Notes: generated by a model not told the origin, from the sequence alone. A stretch of DNA of 18,403 nucleotides from Bacteroidota bacterium (GCA_018969565.1 JAGWYC010000014.1:1-18403); one strand, 5' to 3'; counted from the first letter of the stretch, positions 1 through 6,041 are shown. Program-made: numbers and translations.

Positions 1-411
1 GATGAACAGTTGCAGCTCTTCAATCGTTTTTTGCGTTTCAGATTGGTCGAGGTAGGAAGGATTTGCATCCAGAAACTTGCAATAAACCGCCATGTAAGCG
101 CATTCTGTTTGATGCGCGCTGTTGAAGAAATTATCCGTAAAGCTCTGAAAATGATAGGAGGCGGTCTGGTAATCTTTCATGCCATAAAAGCAGTAGGCAT
201 AATAGTAATACACAACCTCCGAGCTATCCTGACCGCGGTAATAAGGCAATAGGCTCTCCAGCAAAGGCTGGGCACGCACATAATCCTTCTTTTGGTAATA
301 AGATAATGCAGCCTTGTATCTGGCGCTGCGGTCAGGATTTTTCAAAGCCTTTCCGTATTGACTGCAGGAGGCCAGAAAAATCAGAGCGCAAACGGTAAAT
401 GCCGGCTTCAT
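1..411 (-). CDS. bamD: Outer membrane assembly lipoprotein BamD (5' half, truncated by window edge)
   Basis: The minus strand is open from an ATG at 411 to the window edge, giving 137 residues of N-terminal sequence. The start MKPAFTVCALIFLASCS is a lipoprotein signal peptide with lipobox L13-A-S-C16, so mature protein would begin at lipidated Cys16. After it come TPR-like helical pairs rich in Tyr (for example YYQKKDYVRAQPLLESLLPY, then EVVYYYYAYCFYGMKDYQTA), the layout of BamD/YfiO. BamD is the essential lipoprotein partner of BamA in folding beta-barrel proteins into the outer membrane. Family members are about twice this length, so roughly the C-terminal half is missing only because the window ends. 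It is transcribed away from the AONS-family gene at 591. The identification rests on the signal peptide plus repeat pattern; another TPR lipoprotein is a small possibility. Confidence 0.85.
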   Translation of the reverse strand, partial: MKPAFTVCALIFLASCSQYGKALKNPDRSARYKAALSYYQKKDYVRAQPLLESLLPYYRGQDSSEVVYYYYAYCFYGMKDYQTASYHFQSFTDNFFNSAHQTECAYMAVYCKFLDANPSYLDQSETQKTIEELQLFI

Positions 412-421
412 TTTGAACCCG

Positions 422-429
422 CGAAGATA
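422..429 (-). promoter_or_regulatory. Possible bamD -7 element
   Basis: Read on the minus strand this is TATCTTCG, one mismatch from the Bacteroidota -7 consensus TAnnTTTG, lying 10 nt before the bamD ATG. No TTG is found at the expected 19-20 nt upstream, so this is only a candidate. Confidence 0.3.
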
Positions 430-560
430 AGCCATCTGATGCATATCTGAGTGAGCAATACAAGCGCCAATAAGTTACAGTCGAGGCTATTTCGACCTAC
501 TTGTTCAACGCCGGTCTTGAGCATGGATGAATTCATCGTGAACTTCAGAAGGAGAAATTG

Positions 561-568
561 TAAATTTG
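561..568 (+). promoter_or_regulatory. Probable -7 promoter element of the AONS-family gene
   Basis: TAAATTTG fits the Bacteroidota -7 consensus TAnnTTTG exactly. The -33 position (538-540) reads GTG instead of TTG. The start codon is at 591, giving a leader of roughly 15-18 nt. A perfect 12-bp palindrome (526-537) abuts the -33 position. The bamD/AONS intergenic region (412-590) holds nothing else that I recognise. Confidence 0.55.
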
Positions 569-590
569 TGGCACAAAAGCGCATTGCTTC

Positions 591-1841
591 ATGAAGGATA
601 TCTTTGATAAAATCAGCGCCAGCATGGGCCCATTGGGCCGTTATGCGGATGAATCCAAGGGGTACTACATGTTCCCCAAGCTTGAAGGCCCCATTGGAAA
701 CCGTATGGTGTTCAATGGCCGTGAAAGGCTTATCTGGAGTTTGAACAATTACCTCGGGTTGGCAAATCACCCTGAAGTGATGGCAGCTGATGCCGATGCT
801 GCTGCTCGTTTCGGAATGGCCTATCCCATGGGCGCCCGCATGATGAGCGGAAACAGCGTTTACCACGAACAACTGGAACGAGACCTGGCTGATTTCATAG
901 GCACGGAAGATACCATCCTGCTGAATTTCGGTTATCAGGGGGTGCTTTCAGCCATTGACGCACTGGTAGATCGCCACGACATCATTGTGTACGATGCAGA
1001 ATCTCATGCCTGCATCATAGACGGTGTTCGTCTGCACATGGGTAAGCGCTTCGTTTACACCCACAACAATATCGACAACCTGGAGGTACAACTGCAAAGG
1101 GCCACCAAACTCGCAGAACAAACCGGTGGAGGAATCATGGTGATTACTGAAGGGGTTTTTGGTATGTCCGGAAGTCAGGGTAAACTCAAAGAAATCGTAG
1201 CGCTGAAACAGAAATTCAATTTCCGCCTGTTCGTAGATGATGCCCACGGTTTCGGAACAATGGGTGCTACCGGCGCAGGAACCGGCGAAGAACAATGCTG
1301 TATGGATGGCATTGACGTGTATTTCTCCACCTTCGCCAAATCAATGGCCGGCATCGGGGCTTTTATCGGTGCTGATAAAAATGTGGTGAAGTATCTGCGT
1401 TACAACATGCGCTCGCAAATCTTTGCCAAGTCGCTGCCTATGCCCATGACCATAGGCGCCATCAAGCGTCTGGAATTGTTGCGCACACGCCCTGAACTGA
1501 AGAACAACCTCTGGAATATCGTAAATTCTCTGCAAAACGGTCTGCGTGACGCCGGTTTTAACATCGGTGTGACCACTACTCCCGTTACACCTGTATTGCT
1601 GAACGGAACTATTCCGGAAGCAACACAGCTTACCAGAGAACTGCGCGAAGACTTTGATATTTTCTGCTCCATCGTGGTATATCCTGTTGTACCGAAGGGC
1701 GTGATAATGCTGCGCCTCATCCCAACTGCAGTGCATACCCAGGCGGATGTGGATCACACCATCAAGGCGTTCACAGTGATTAAAGATAAACTGGCCAGCG
1801 GTGCCTACCCACGCGACGAATTTGCGGCAATGAACGCTTGA
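591..1841 (+). CDS. PLP-dependent alpha-oxoamine synthase (serine palmitoyltransferase / cysteate acyltransferase-like)
   Basis: The 416-residue protein is a fold-type I PLP enzyme of the AONS family, which condenses an amino acid with an acyl thioester and releases CO2. Visible active-site residues are H139 (SHAC, stacks on the PLP ring), D217-A-H219 (DDAH, holds the pyridine nitrogen) and K250 in FSTFAKS, the Schiff-base lysine. Length matches the family (about 390-420). In Bacteroidota such enzymes make the first intermediate of sphingolipids (serine palmitoyltransferase) or of sulfonolipids/capnine (cysteate acyltransferase). This sequence, with the signature GPLGRYADESKGYYMFPKLE near the N terminus and YPMGARMMSG in the middle, differs from the classical Sphingobacterium-type SPT, whose matching motif is G.GCAGSRF. 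I therefore leave the substrate open. The ATG at 591 has no Shine-Dalgarno but a TAAATTTG element upstream. Its stop overlaps the start of the next gene. Confidence 0.85.
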   Translation: MKDIFDKISASMGPLGRYADESKGYYMFPKLEGPIGNRMVFNGRERLIWSLNNYLGLANHPEVMAADADAAARFGMAYPMGARMMSGNSVYHEQLERDLADFIGTEDTILLNFGYQGVLSAIDALVDRHDIIVYDAESHACIIDGVRLHMGKRFVYTHNNIDNLEVQLQRATKLAEQTGGGIMVITEGVFGMSGSQGKLKEIVALKQKFNFRLFVDDAHGFGTMGATGAGTGEEQCCMDGIDVYFSTFAKSMAGIGAFIGADKNVVKYLRYNMRSQIFAKSLPMPMTIGAIKRLELLRTRPELKNNLWNIVNSLQNGLRDAGFNIGVTTTPVTPVLLNGTIPEATQLTRELREDFDIFCSIVVYPVVPKGVIMLRLIPTAVHTQADVDHTIKAFTVIKDKLASGAYPRDEFAAMNA

Positions 1842-2773
1842 GGCCTTTTGGCAACGACCATTTCAGCTCCCGTATTTTTCGGGGATGGCTGCTACAATAT
1901 TCCCGCGCAGAGAAACGCGGTATCTCACTTTTATTATTGCTGATTATCCTGCTTTGGGTTCTGCCCGGCATCCTTCATCAGACGATACCACCGCCGGCCC
2001 TGAACCTTGTTCTGCATGGCGATGAAGCAGATTCCGCACAATCTCCGGCAACTGACCCGCAAGCGGATTACGATGATGCCGCGCCTCCCAAACAACGCAC
2101 CTTCCATATGTTTGACCCAAACACCGCAGGTGCTGAGGAGCTGCTGGGTCTGGGTTTCAACCGGCGGTGCGTTCGGAGCATGCTGCGTTATCGCGAAAAG
2201 GGCGGTGTATTTCGAAAAAAAGAAGACTTATTCCGCATCTGGGGTATAGACTCAAATCTGGTAAAGGACCTGTTGCCTTATATTAGGGAACATCAATCGA
2301 GCATCGAGCAGCGGTACCCCGGACAAGTTTCTGATTTTAAACCTCCAAAGCAGTCAAAACCCGAACCTTTCAGGGTTGATGTGAACAGTGCAGATAGTTT
2401 TACATTGCAGCGCTTACCGGGTATTGGACCCAAGTTGGCAGCGCGCATAGTTGCGTACAGAGAAAAACTCGGCGGGTTTCACAGTTTGACACAGATGAAT
2501 GAAGTTTTTGGGCTGAATCAGGAAACGCTCAATCGCTTGAATGAAGATGGTTTATGGTATTTAGGTCGTGGCGTATATAGGAAAATCATGGTGAACCGTG
2601 CAGATGCCATCAATTTGAGACATCCTTATATCAGCAGGAAACAAGCCGGTATTCTCGAAGCGTATCGAAAACAGCACGGATTATTCAGTGATTCATCTGC
2701 CATGTTTGGCATTTTGTCGTTTTCTGCGGAAGAACTCCGCCGGCTTTTTCCCTATTTGGATTTCAGCCGCTGA
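1838..2773 (+). CDS. Membrane-anchored helix-hairpin-helix (ComEA-like) protein
   Basis: This 311-residue protein has a short basic N-terminal tail, one transmembrane segment (about residues 28-46, GISLLLLLIILLWVLPGIL), a Pro/Asp-rich linker and then three ComEA-type helix-hairpin-helix units: about 91-140 (FDPNTAGAEELLGLGF), 180-235 (VNSADSFTLQRLPGIGPKLA, the best-kept hairpin with LPGIG) and 250-311 (degenerate). HhH domains bind the DNA backbone without sequence specificity; ComEA uses one to capture DNA during uptake. The topology predicted here places the HhH part outside the inner membrane. The start is TTG at 1838, overlapping the upstream stop by 4 nt. No other ATG, GTG or TTG lies before the membrane segment in this frame, so the TTG is well supported. 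Function in DNA uptake is inferred from the domain only. Confidence 0.8.
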   Translation: MRPFGNDHFSSRIFRGWLLQYSRAEKRGISLLLLLIILLWVLPGILHQTIPPPALNLVLHGDEADSAQSPATDPQADYDDAAPPKQRTFHMFDPNTAGAEELLGLGFNRRCVRSMLRYREKGGVFRKKEDLFRIWGIDSNLVKDLLPYIREHQSSIEQRYPGQVSDFKPPKQSKPEPFRVDVNSADSFTLQRLPGIGPKLAARIVAYREKLGGFHSLTQMNEVFGLNQETLNRLNEDGLWYLGRGVYRKIMVNRADAINLRHPYISRKQAGILEAYRKQHGLFSDSSAMFGILSFSAEELRRLFPYLDFSR

Positions 2774-2793
2774 TATAAACTGCTTAAAATCGG

Positions 2794-2801
2794 TAATTTC
2801 G
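2794..2801 (+). promoter_or_regulatory. Possible -7 element of the acyl-CoA dehydrogenase gene
   Basis: TAATTTCG has one mismatch to TAnnTTTG and lies 16 nt before the ATG at 2818, followed by GCGGCAC, much like the context of the element at 561. No TTG is seen at the -33 position, so it is weak; read-through from the upstream gene is equally possible because no terminator is visible between them. Confidence 0.35.
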
Positions 2802-2817
2802 CGGCACTTATTTCATT

Positions 2818-3963
2818 ATGCCTTCATTCCAGGAATCAGAAAGCGTTGCCATGGTGCGTTCCATGGTGCGAGACTTTGCAGAAAAGAACATCAAACCCCA
2901 CGTCATGGAATGGGATGAAAGTCAGGAATTCCCTATTGAACTGTTTAAGGAATTAGGCAAAATGGGGTTGATGGGGGTTTTGGTTCCTCAGGAATATGGC
3001 GGGGCCGGATTTGGTTATCACGAATATGTGGCGGCTATCGAAGAGTTAGCCTCTGTTTGCGGCTCCATCGGACTTTCCATGGCGGCGCATAATTCACTCT
3101 GCACAGGCCATATCATGCAATTCGGGAATGAACAGCAAAAGGCAAAATATCTGCCTTTACTGGCCAATTGTGAATGGCTCGGTGCATGGGGGCTTACAGA
3201 ACCCAATACCGGCAGTGATGCAGGCAGAATGATGACCACAGCCGTTAAAGATGGCGATCATTGGGTTATCAACGGAGCCAAATGCTGGATAACCCATGGA
3301 AAAAGCGCTCAGGTAGCTGTGGTGATTGTACGCACCGGCGAACTGCTCGACTCCAGAGGAATGACTGCTTTCGTTATTGAAAAAGGTACCCCCGGCTTTA
3401 CGCATGGCCGTAAAGAGAACAAACTGGGCATGCGGGCATCAGAAACTACAGAATTGCTTTTTGACAATTGCCGTGTGCATGAAAGTCAGGTGCTTGGACA
3501 GGTAGGAGAAGGGTTTATTCAGGCCATGAAAGTGCTTGACGGTGGTCGAATCTCCATTGCAGCGCTGTCTCTGGGCATTGCCAAAGGAGCTTATAAAGCA
3601 TCACTGCAATATGCAAAAGAAAGAGAGCAGTTCGGACAGCCCATCGCTTCATTTCAGGCTATAGGATTCAAGCTGGCCGACATGGCCACTCAGATTGAAG
3701 CCGCCGAGTTGCTTACCCATCAGGCCGCCAACCTGAAGAACATGGGTAAAAGTGTAAACCGCGAATCTGCCTTTGCCAAGTATTACGCCTCGGAAACAGC
3801 GGTACGCGTTTCAACTGAGGCCGTGCAGATTTTTGGAGGTTATGGATACACAAAAGATTTCCCGGTGGAGAAGTTTTACCGCGACAGCAAGTTGTGTACC
3901 ATCGGGGAAGGAACCAGCGAAATTCAAAAATTGGTAATCTCCAGAAGCATCTTGCGCGATTAA
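2818..3963 (+). CDS. Acyl-CoA dehydrogenase (short-chain/butyryl type)
   Basis: The 381-residue flavoprotein oxidises acyl-CoA thioesters to trans-2-enoyl-CoA, passing electrons from FAD to electron-transfer flavoprotein in fatty-acid or branched-chain amino-acid breakdown. The usual three-part layout is visible: N-terminal helices (1-120), the middle beta domain beginning with W124-GLTEPNTGSDA, and the C-terminal helical domain with IFGGYGYTKDFPVEKFYRD. The catalytic base is E364 in GEGTSEIQ, the position used by short- and medium-chain dehydrogenases and not the isovaleryl-CoA position. Length is standard. Exact chain-length preference cannot be read from the sequence. The ATG at 2818 is 44 nt after the HhH gene. 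Its last codons contain the -33 box of the rpsU promoter. Confidence 0.92.
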   Translation: MPSFQESESVAMVRSMVRDFAEKNIKPHVMEWDESQEFPIELFKELGKMGLMGVLVPQEYGGAGFGYHEYVAAIEELASVCGSIGLSMAAHNSLCTGHIMQFGNEQQKAKYLPLLANCEWLGAWGLTEPNTGSDAGRMMTTAVKDGDHWVINGAKCWITHGKSAQVAVVIVRTGELLDSRGMTAFVIEKGTPGFTHGRKENKLGMRASETTELLFDNCRVHESQVLGQVGEGFIQAMKVLDGGRISIAALSLGIAKGAYKASLQYAKEREQFGQPIASFQAIGFKLADMATQIEAAELLTHQAANLKNMGKSVNRESAFAKYYASETAVRVSTEAVQIFGGYGYTKDFPVEKFYRDSKLCTIGEGTSEIQKLVISRSILRD

Positions 3964-3982
3964 CAAGAACTTTTTATATTTG
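3952..3982 (+). promoter_or_regulatory. rpsU promoter
   Basis: TTG at 3952-3954, a 20-nt spacer and TATATTTG at 3975-3982 match the Bacteroidota consensus TTG-N19/20-TAnnTTTG exactly. The -33 box lies inside the end of the acyl-CoA dehydrogenase gene. Transcription would start near 3987-3990, leaving an rpsU leader of only about 7-10 nt with no room for a Shine-Dalgarno sequence. Confidence 0.85.
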
Positions 3983-3996
3983 CAGACATTTTTCGC

Positions 3997-4191
3997 ATGA
4001 TCGTTATCAACGTAAAAGAAAACGAGTCGCTGGATAAAGCGCTTAAGAAGTTCAAGAAGAAGTTCGAAAAGACCGGCGTAGTAAAAGAACTCCGCGCGCG
4101 CCAGGCATTTGAAAAACCTTGTATTCGCAGAAGGCAACAACTCATACGTGCAGCCTACCGCGAAAAAATGCAACAGGTTCAGGAAGGCTAA
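3997..4191 (+). CDS. rpsU: 30S ribosomal protein bS21
   Basis: The 64-residue, very basic protein begins MIVINVKENESLDKALKKFK and carries the bS21 core FKKKFEKTGVVKELRARQAFEKP followed by an Arg-rich stretch (RRRQQ). bS21 sits on the 30S platform beside the 3' end of 16S rRNA. In Bacteroidota it is one of the proteins (with bS6 and bS18) known to hold the anti-Shine-Dalgarno in a pocket, which explains why genes in this phylum rarely use Shine-Dalgarno pairing. Length is normal for the phylum. It has its own promoter (3952-3982) and is followed 23 nt later by an intrinsic terminator hairpin that overlaps the xerC start codon. Confidence 0.97.
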   Translation: MIVINVKENESLDKALKKFKKKFEKTGVVKELRARQAFEKPCIRRRQQLIRAAYREKMQQVQEG

Positions 4192-4206
4192 TTCCTTCTT
4201 TTCCTA

Positions 4207-4214
4207 TAATTTTG
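4207..4214 (+). promoter_or_regulatory. Candidate -7 element in front of xerC
   Basis: TAATTTTG fits TAnnTTTG exactly, 10 nt before the xerC ATG. No TTG is seen at the -33 position (about 4184-4187). If active, transcription would begin around 4219-4222, within the left arm of the terminator hairpin, giving a 3-6 nt leader. Confidence 0.45.
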
Positions 4215-4245
4215 ATTCCAGGCCATGAACCTGGAATTTTTTTTT
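4215..4245 (+). terminator. rpsU intrinsic terminator overlapping the xerC start codon
   Basis: ATTCCAGG (4215-4222) pairs perfectly with CCTGGAAT (4230-4237) around the 7-nt loop CCATGAA, and the right arm merges into nine T residues (4237-4245). The arrangement is a textbook intrinsic terminator located 23 nt after the rpsU stop. The loop contains the xerC ATG (4225-4227); the right arm and T-tract are xerC codons 2-7 (N-L-E-F-F-F). Confidence 0.8.
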
Positions 4246-5121
4246 GTTGAAGAATTCATCACCCATCTGCGTGCAGTGCGCAGATTATCGTCGCATACCC
4301 AGCGCGCCTACCGCAGCGATCTATTGTCGCTGCTGGCAAATCTGCAGAGTGAGGGCGTTCTGCACCCCGAGTCCATAGAAGTTGCTCATCTCAGGTCGTG
4401 GATGTCACACTTGATGGAAGGAGGCAATTCACCACGAAGTATTCACCGGAAGCTGGCTGCCGTCAGGACCTGGCTCGACTATCTCATCTACGAACGGAAA
4501 CTGATAAATAAGAATCCGGCAGAACTCTTGCTTCCTCCAAAGCGTGCCCGAAATCTGATTGAGGTCAATGATGAAGCCTCTTTGAAACAGCTATTGCACA
4601 ATTTTGACGAAGCCATTCCAGATGTTCAATTTCGTATGCTGCCCGTGCTCAGCCTTTACCTTACCGGACTGCGTGTTTCGGAGCTCGCAGCATTACGCAT
4701 CAGCGACTGGGATCGTGCAGCAGGGCAGATAAGGGTGTTAGGCAAGGGCGGAAAACAGAGATTGGTTCCGGTGCATCCATGGCTGGCCCAACATTGGTCG
4801 CGCTTGCTGTTTCTCGAGGAAAGGGAAGGAGCAGCGCCATTACTGATGAATGATCAGGGAAAAGCCTATCACGTGCGCAGCCTGCACCGCCTGGTAAAAG
4901 CCGAATTGGGCGCAGTTCGGGCAAGAGGAAGGCTGAGTCCGCACACGCTGAGGCATTCTTTTGCCACCCACATGCTGGATGAAGGTGCGGAGTTATTGGC
5001 AATCAAAGATTTGCTGGGGCACGCCAACTTATCAGCAACACAAATTTACACCCGAAGCAGTTTGGATAAGTTGAAGCGTTTGCATAAATTGCTTCATCCT
5101 AGAAGCGATAACGACGCCTGA
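4225..5121 (+). CDS. xerC: Tyrosine recombinase XerC
   Basis: The 298-residue tyrosine recombinase has an N-terminal SAM-like core-binding domain (about 1-90, HLRAVRRLSSHTQRAYRSDL) and a C-terminal catalytic domain. All six catalytic positions are present: R150 (TGLRVSEL), K174 (GKGGKQR), H240 and R243 (HTLRH), H266 (LLGHAN) and nucleophile Y275 (QIYT). Spacing matches XerC/XerD. XerC and XerD resolve chromosome dimers at dif near the terminus. The end QIYTRSSLDKLKRLHKLLHP resembles XerC more than XerD, but XerD cannot be excluded. Length and lack of cargo genes argue for the housekeeping recombinase rather than a phage or transposon integrase. The ATG at 4225 is needed to include the first conserved helix; the next candidate start, GTG at 4276, would cut into it. 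The start overlaps the rpsU terminator. Confidence 0.88.
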   Translation: MNLEFFFVEEFITHLRAVRRLSSHTQRAYRSDLLSLLANLQSEGVLHPESIEVAHLRSWMSHLMEGGNSPRSIHRKLAAVRTWLDYLIYERKLINKNPAELLLPPKRARNLIEVNDEASLKQLLHNFDEAIPDVQFRMLPVLSLYLTGLRVSELAALRISDWDRAAGQIRVLGKGGKQRLVPVHPWLAQHWSRLLFLEEREGAAPLLMNDQGKAYHVRSLHRLVKAELGAVRARGRLSPHTLRHSFATHMLDEGAELLAIKDLLGHANLSATQIYTRSSLDKLKRLHKLLHPRSDNDA

Positions 5122-5181
5122 GCATTACCCCAAAAGGCGAAATGACCGTTTCTACTTGTTTCACCACCAATTACCATCATT

Positions 5182-5484
5182 ATGAACATCCAATTTCAGG
5201 CAACCAATTTCAAGGCAGACGGAAAGCTGCTGGATTTCATCACCCGGAAACTCGAGAAACTGCAAACTTTTCACGACAGGATTCTGAGTTCAGAAGTCTT
5301 TTTGAAGGTGAACAAAGCGGACGACAAGGATAACAAGGTTGTGGAAATCAGGATGCATGTGGGTAAATGGCATCTTTATGCTGAGGAACGTGCCCGGAAT
5401 TTTGAGTTGGCTGTAGACCAGGCCACTGAGGCATTGCGCCGGCAGATCAGCACGCTGAAATCCAAGCTGAGCGCACAGGGTTAA
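5182..5484 (+). CDS. raiA: Ribosome hibernation promoting factor (short HPF/RaiA)
   Basis: The 100-residue protein has the beta-alpha-beta-beta-beta-alpha fold pattern of HPF/YfiA: MNIQFQATNFKADGKLLDFI, then KLEKLQTFHDRI, the strand VVEIRMHVGKWHLYAEE and a long basic C-terminal helix (ELAVDQATEALRRQISTLKS). These proteins bind the 30S mRNA/tRNA channel and inactivate ribosomes in stationary phase. It is the short form, without the C-terminal dimerisation domain of long HPF, so 100S formation would need another factor. It lies 60 nt after xerC. I see no TAnnTTTG element in that gap, so it may be read from the xerC transcript. A terminator-like hairpin follows. The name hpf is an equally good symbol. 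Confidence 0.9.
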   Translation: MNIQFQATNFKADGKLLDFITRKLEKLQTFHDRILSSEVFLKVNKADDKDNKVVEIRMHVGKWHLYAEERARNFELAVDQATEALRRQISTLKSKLSAQG

Positions 5485-5513
5485 ACTTTTCCTTTGCCGG
5501 TTGTGTTTCTTTA

Positions 5514-5551
5514 AGTCGTTGAAAATCAACGGCTGCAAGGCTATTTTTTTT
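5514..5551 (+). terminator. Probable terminator after hpf/raiA
   Basis: AGTCGTTGA (5514-5522) pairs with TCAACGGCT (5526-5534), including one G-T pair, around a 3-nt loop. Eight T residues follow at 5544-5551. The 9-nt distance between stem and T-run is long; an alternative fold pairing 5500-5513 with 5529-5541 would bring the stem closer to the T-run. Either form separates hpf from the tRNA operon. Confidence 0.5.
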
Positions 5552-5590
5552 CGGGCCAAAACAAATCCTCAAAAAAATCCACCTACATAT

Positions 5591-5620
5591 TTGATGAATG
5601 TAGTTTTTATGCTACTTTTG
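5591..5620 (+). promoter_or_regulatory. Promoter of the tRNA-tuf operon
   Basis: TTG at 5591-5593, a 19-nt spacer and TACTTTTG at 5613-5620 match the Bacteroidota consensus exactly. Transcription would start about 5625-5628, where a small hairpin (CCTTT/AAAGG, 5625-5639) lies. No other consensus promoter is seen up to rpoC, so this one may drive the tRNAs, tuf, secE, nusG and the rplKAJL genes together. Confidence 0.85.
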
Positions 5621-5670
5621 CAGTCCTTTCGGAAAAAGGGTCTGCCTCTCTTCGAAAGCGTTCTTTGAAA

Positions 5671-5743
<73 letters not shown>

Positions 5744-5745
5744 CG

Positions 5746-5788
5746 GTTCATGTGCATCCCGGTAATAAATCAGAGGTGCGCGTGAAAC
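5746..5788 (+). other. Hairpin in the tRNA-Thr/tRNA-Tyr spacer
   Basis: Bases 5746-5758 pair with 5775-5788 through 13 base pairs including three G-T pairs and one bulged A (5785), with a 16-nt loop. It fills most of the spacer and has no T-run, so it is not an intrinsic terminator; an RNA-processing site is possible. Confidence 0.5.
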
Positions 5789-5797
5789 ATTGATTTC

Positions 5798-5880
5798 GGG
5801 GAAATACCAGAGTGGCCAAATGGGGCAGACTGTAAATCTGCTGTCTTACGACTTCGGAGGTTCGAATCCTTCTTTCCCCA
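5798..5880 (+). tRNA. tRNA-Tyr (anticodon GTA)
   Basis: The 83-nt class II tRNA has a long variable arm. Acceptor arms are GGGGAAA/TTTCCCC with discriminator A5880; the anticodon stem GCAGA/TCTGC encloses loop CTGTAAA (anticodon GTA at 5832-5834); the T-loop is GTTCGAATCC. CCA is not encoded. It matches tyrU in position and anticodon in the E. coli tufB operon. Confidence 0.97.
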
Positions 5881-5888
5881 CAATCAGG

Positions 5889-5919
5889 TTCCTGAAAGAG
5901 ATATTATCTTTTTCAGGAA
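5889..5919 (+). other. Long hairpin in the tRNA-Tyr/tRNA-Gly spacer
   Basis: TTCCTGAAAGAGAT (5889-5902) pairs with ATCTTTTTCAGGAA (5906-5919): 14 base pairs with one G-T pair and only 3 loop bases. It has no downstream T-run and sits 9 nt before tRNA-Gly. A double-stranded RNA processing site (RNase III type) is a reasonable guess. Confidence 0.65.
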
Positions 5920-5928
5920 TACAACAAT

Positions 5929-6001
5929 GCGGGAGTAGCTCAGTTGGTAGAGCGGCAGCCTTCCAAGCTGCAGGTCGCGGGTTCGAGCCTCGTCTCCCGC
6001 T
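5929..6001 (+). tRNA. tRNA-Gly (anticodon TCC)
   Basis: The 73-nt cloverleaf has acceptor arms GCGGGAG/CTCCCGC with discriminator T6001, anticodon stem GCAGC/GCTGC around loop CTTCCAA (anticodon TCC at 5962-5964) and T-loop GTTCGAGCC. CCA is not encoded. It reads GGA/GGG and corresponds to glyT in the E. coli operon. Confidence 0.97.
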
Positions 6002-6019
6002 CGAAATGTGAACATTTCG
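6002..6019 (+). other. Short perfect hairpin in the tRNA-Gly/tRNA-Thr spacer
   Basis: CGAAATG (6002-6008) and CATTTCG (6013-6019) form 7 perfect base pairs with a TGAA tetraloop, starting directly after the tRNA-Gly discriminator base. It is the third inter-tRNA hairpin of this operon. Confidence 0.55.
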
Positions 6020-6041
6020 GGCAACCGGAATTTCATGACCA

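Noticed and set aside
10..252. 80-codon plus-strand open frame in the bamD region
   Set aside because: It is antisense to the bamD frame, whose signal peptide, lipobox and TPR-like sequence are clear.
412..590. Possible small gene between bamD and the AONS gene
   Set aside because: The only open frames there are antisense extensions of neighbouring genes; the region is better explained as a divergent promoter region.
4225..5121. Recombinase next to a tRNA cluster as a sign of an integrated element
   Set aside because: The protein looks like housekeeping XerC, there are no cargo genes or duplicated tRNA ends, and the flanking order of ribosomal and translation genes is undisturbed.
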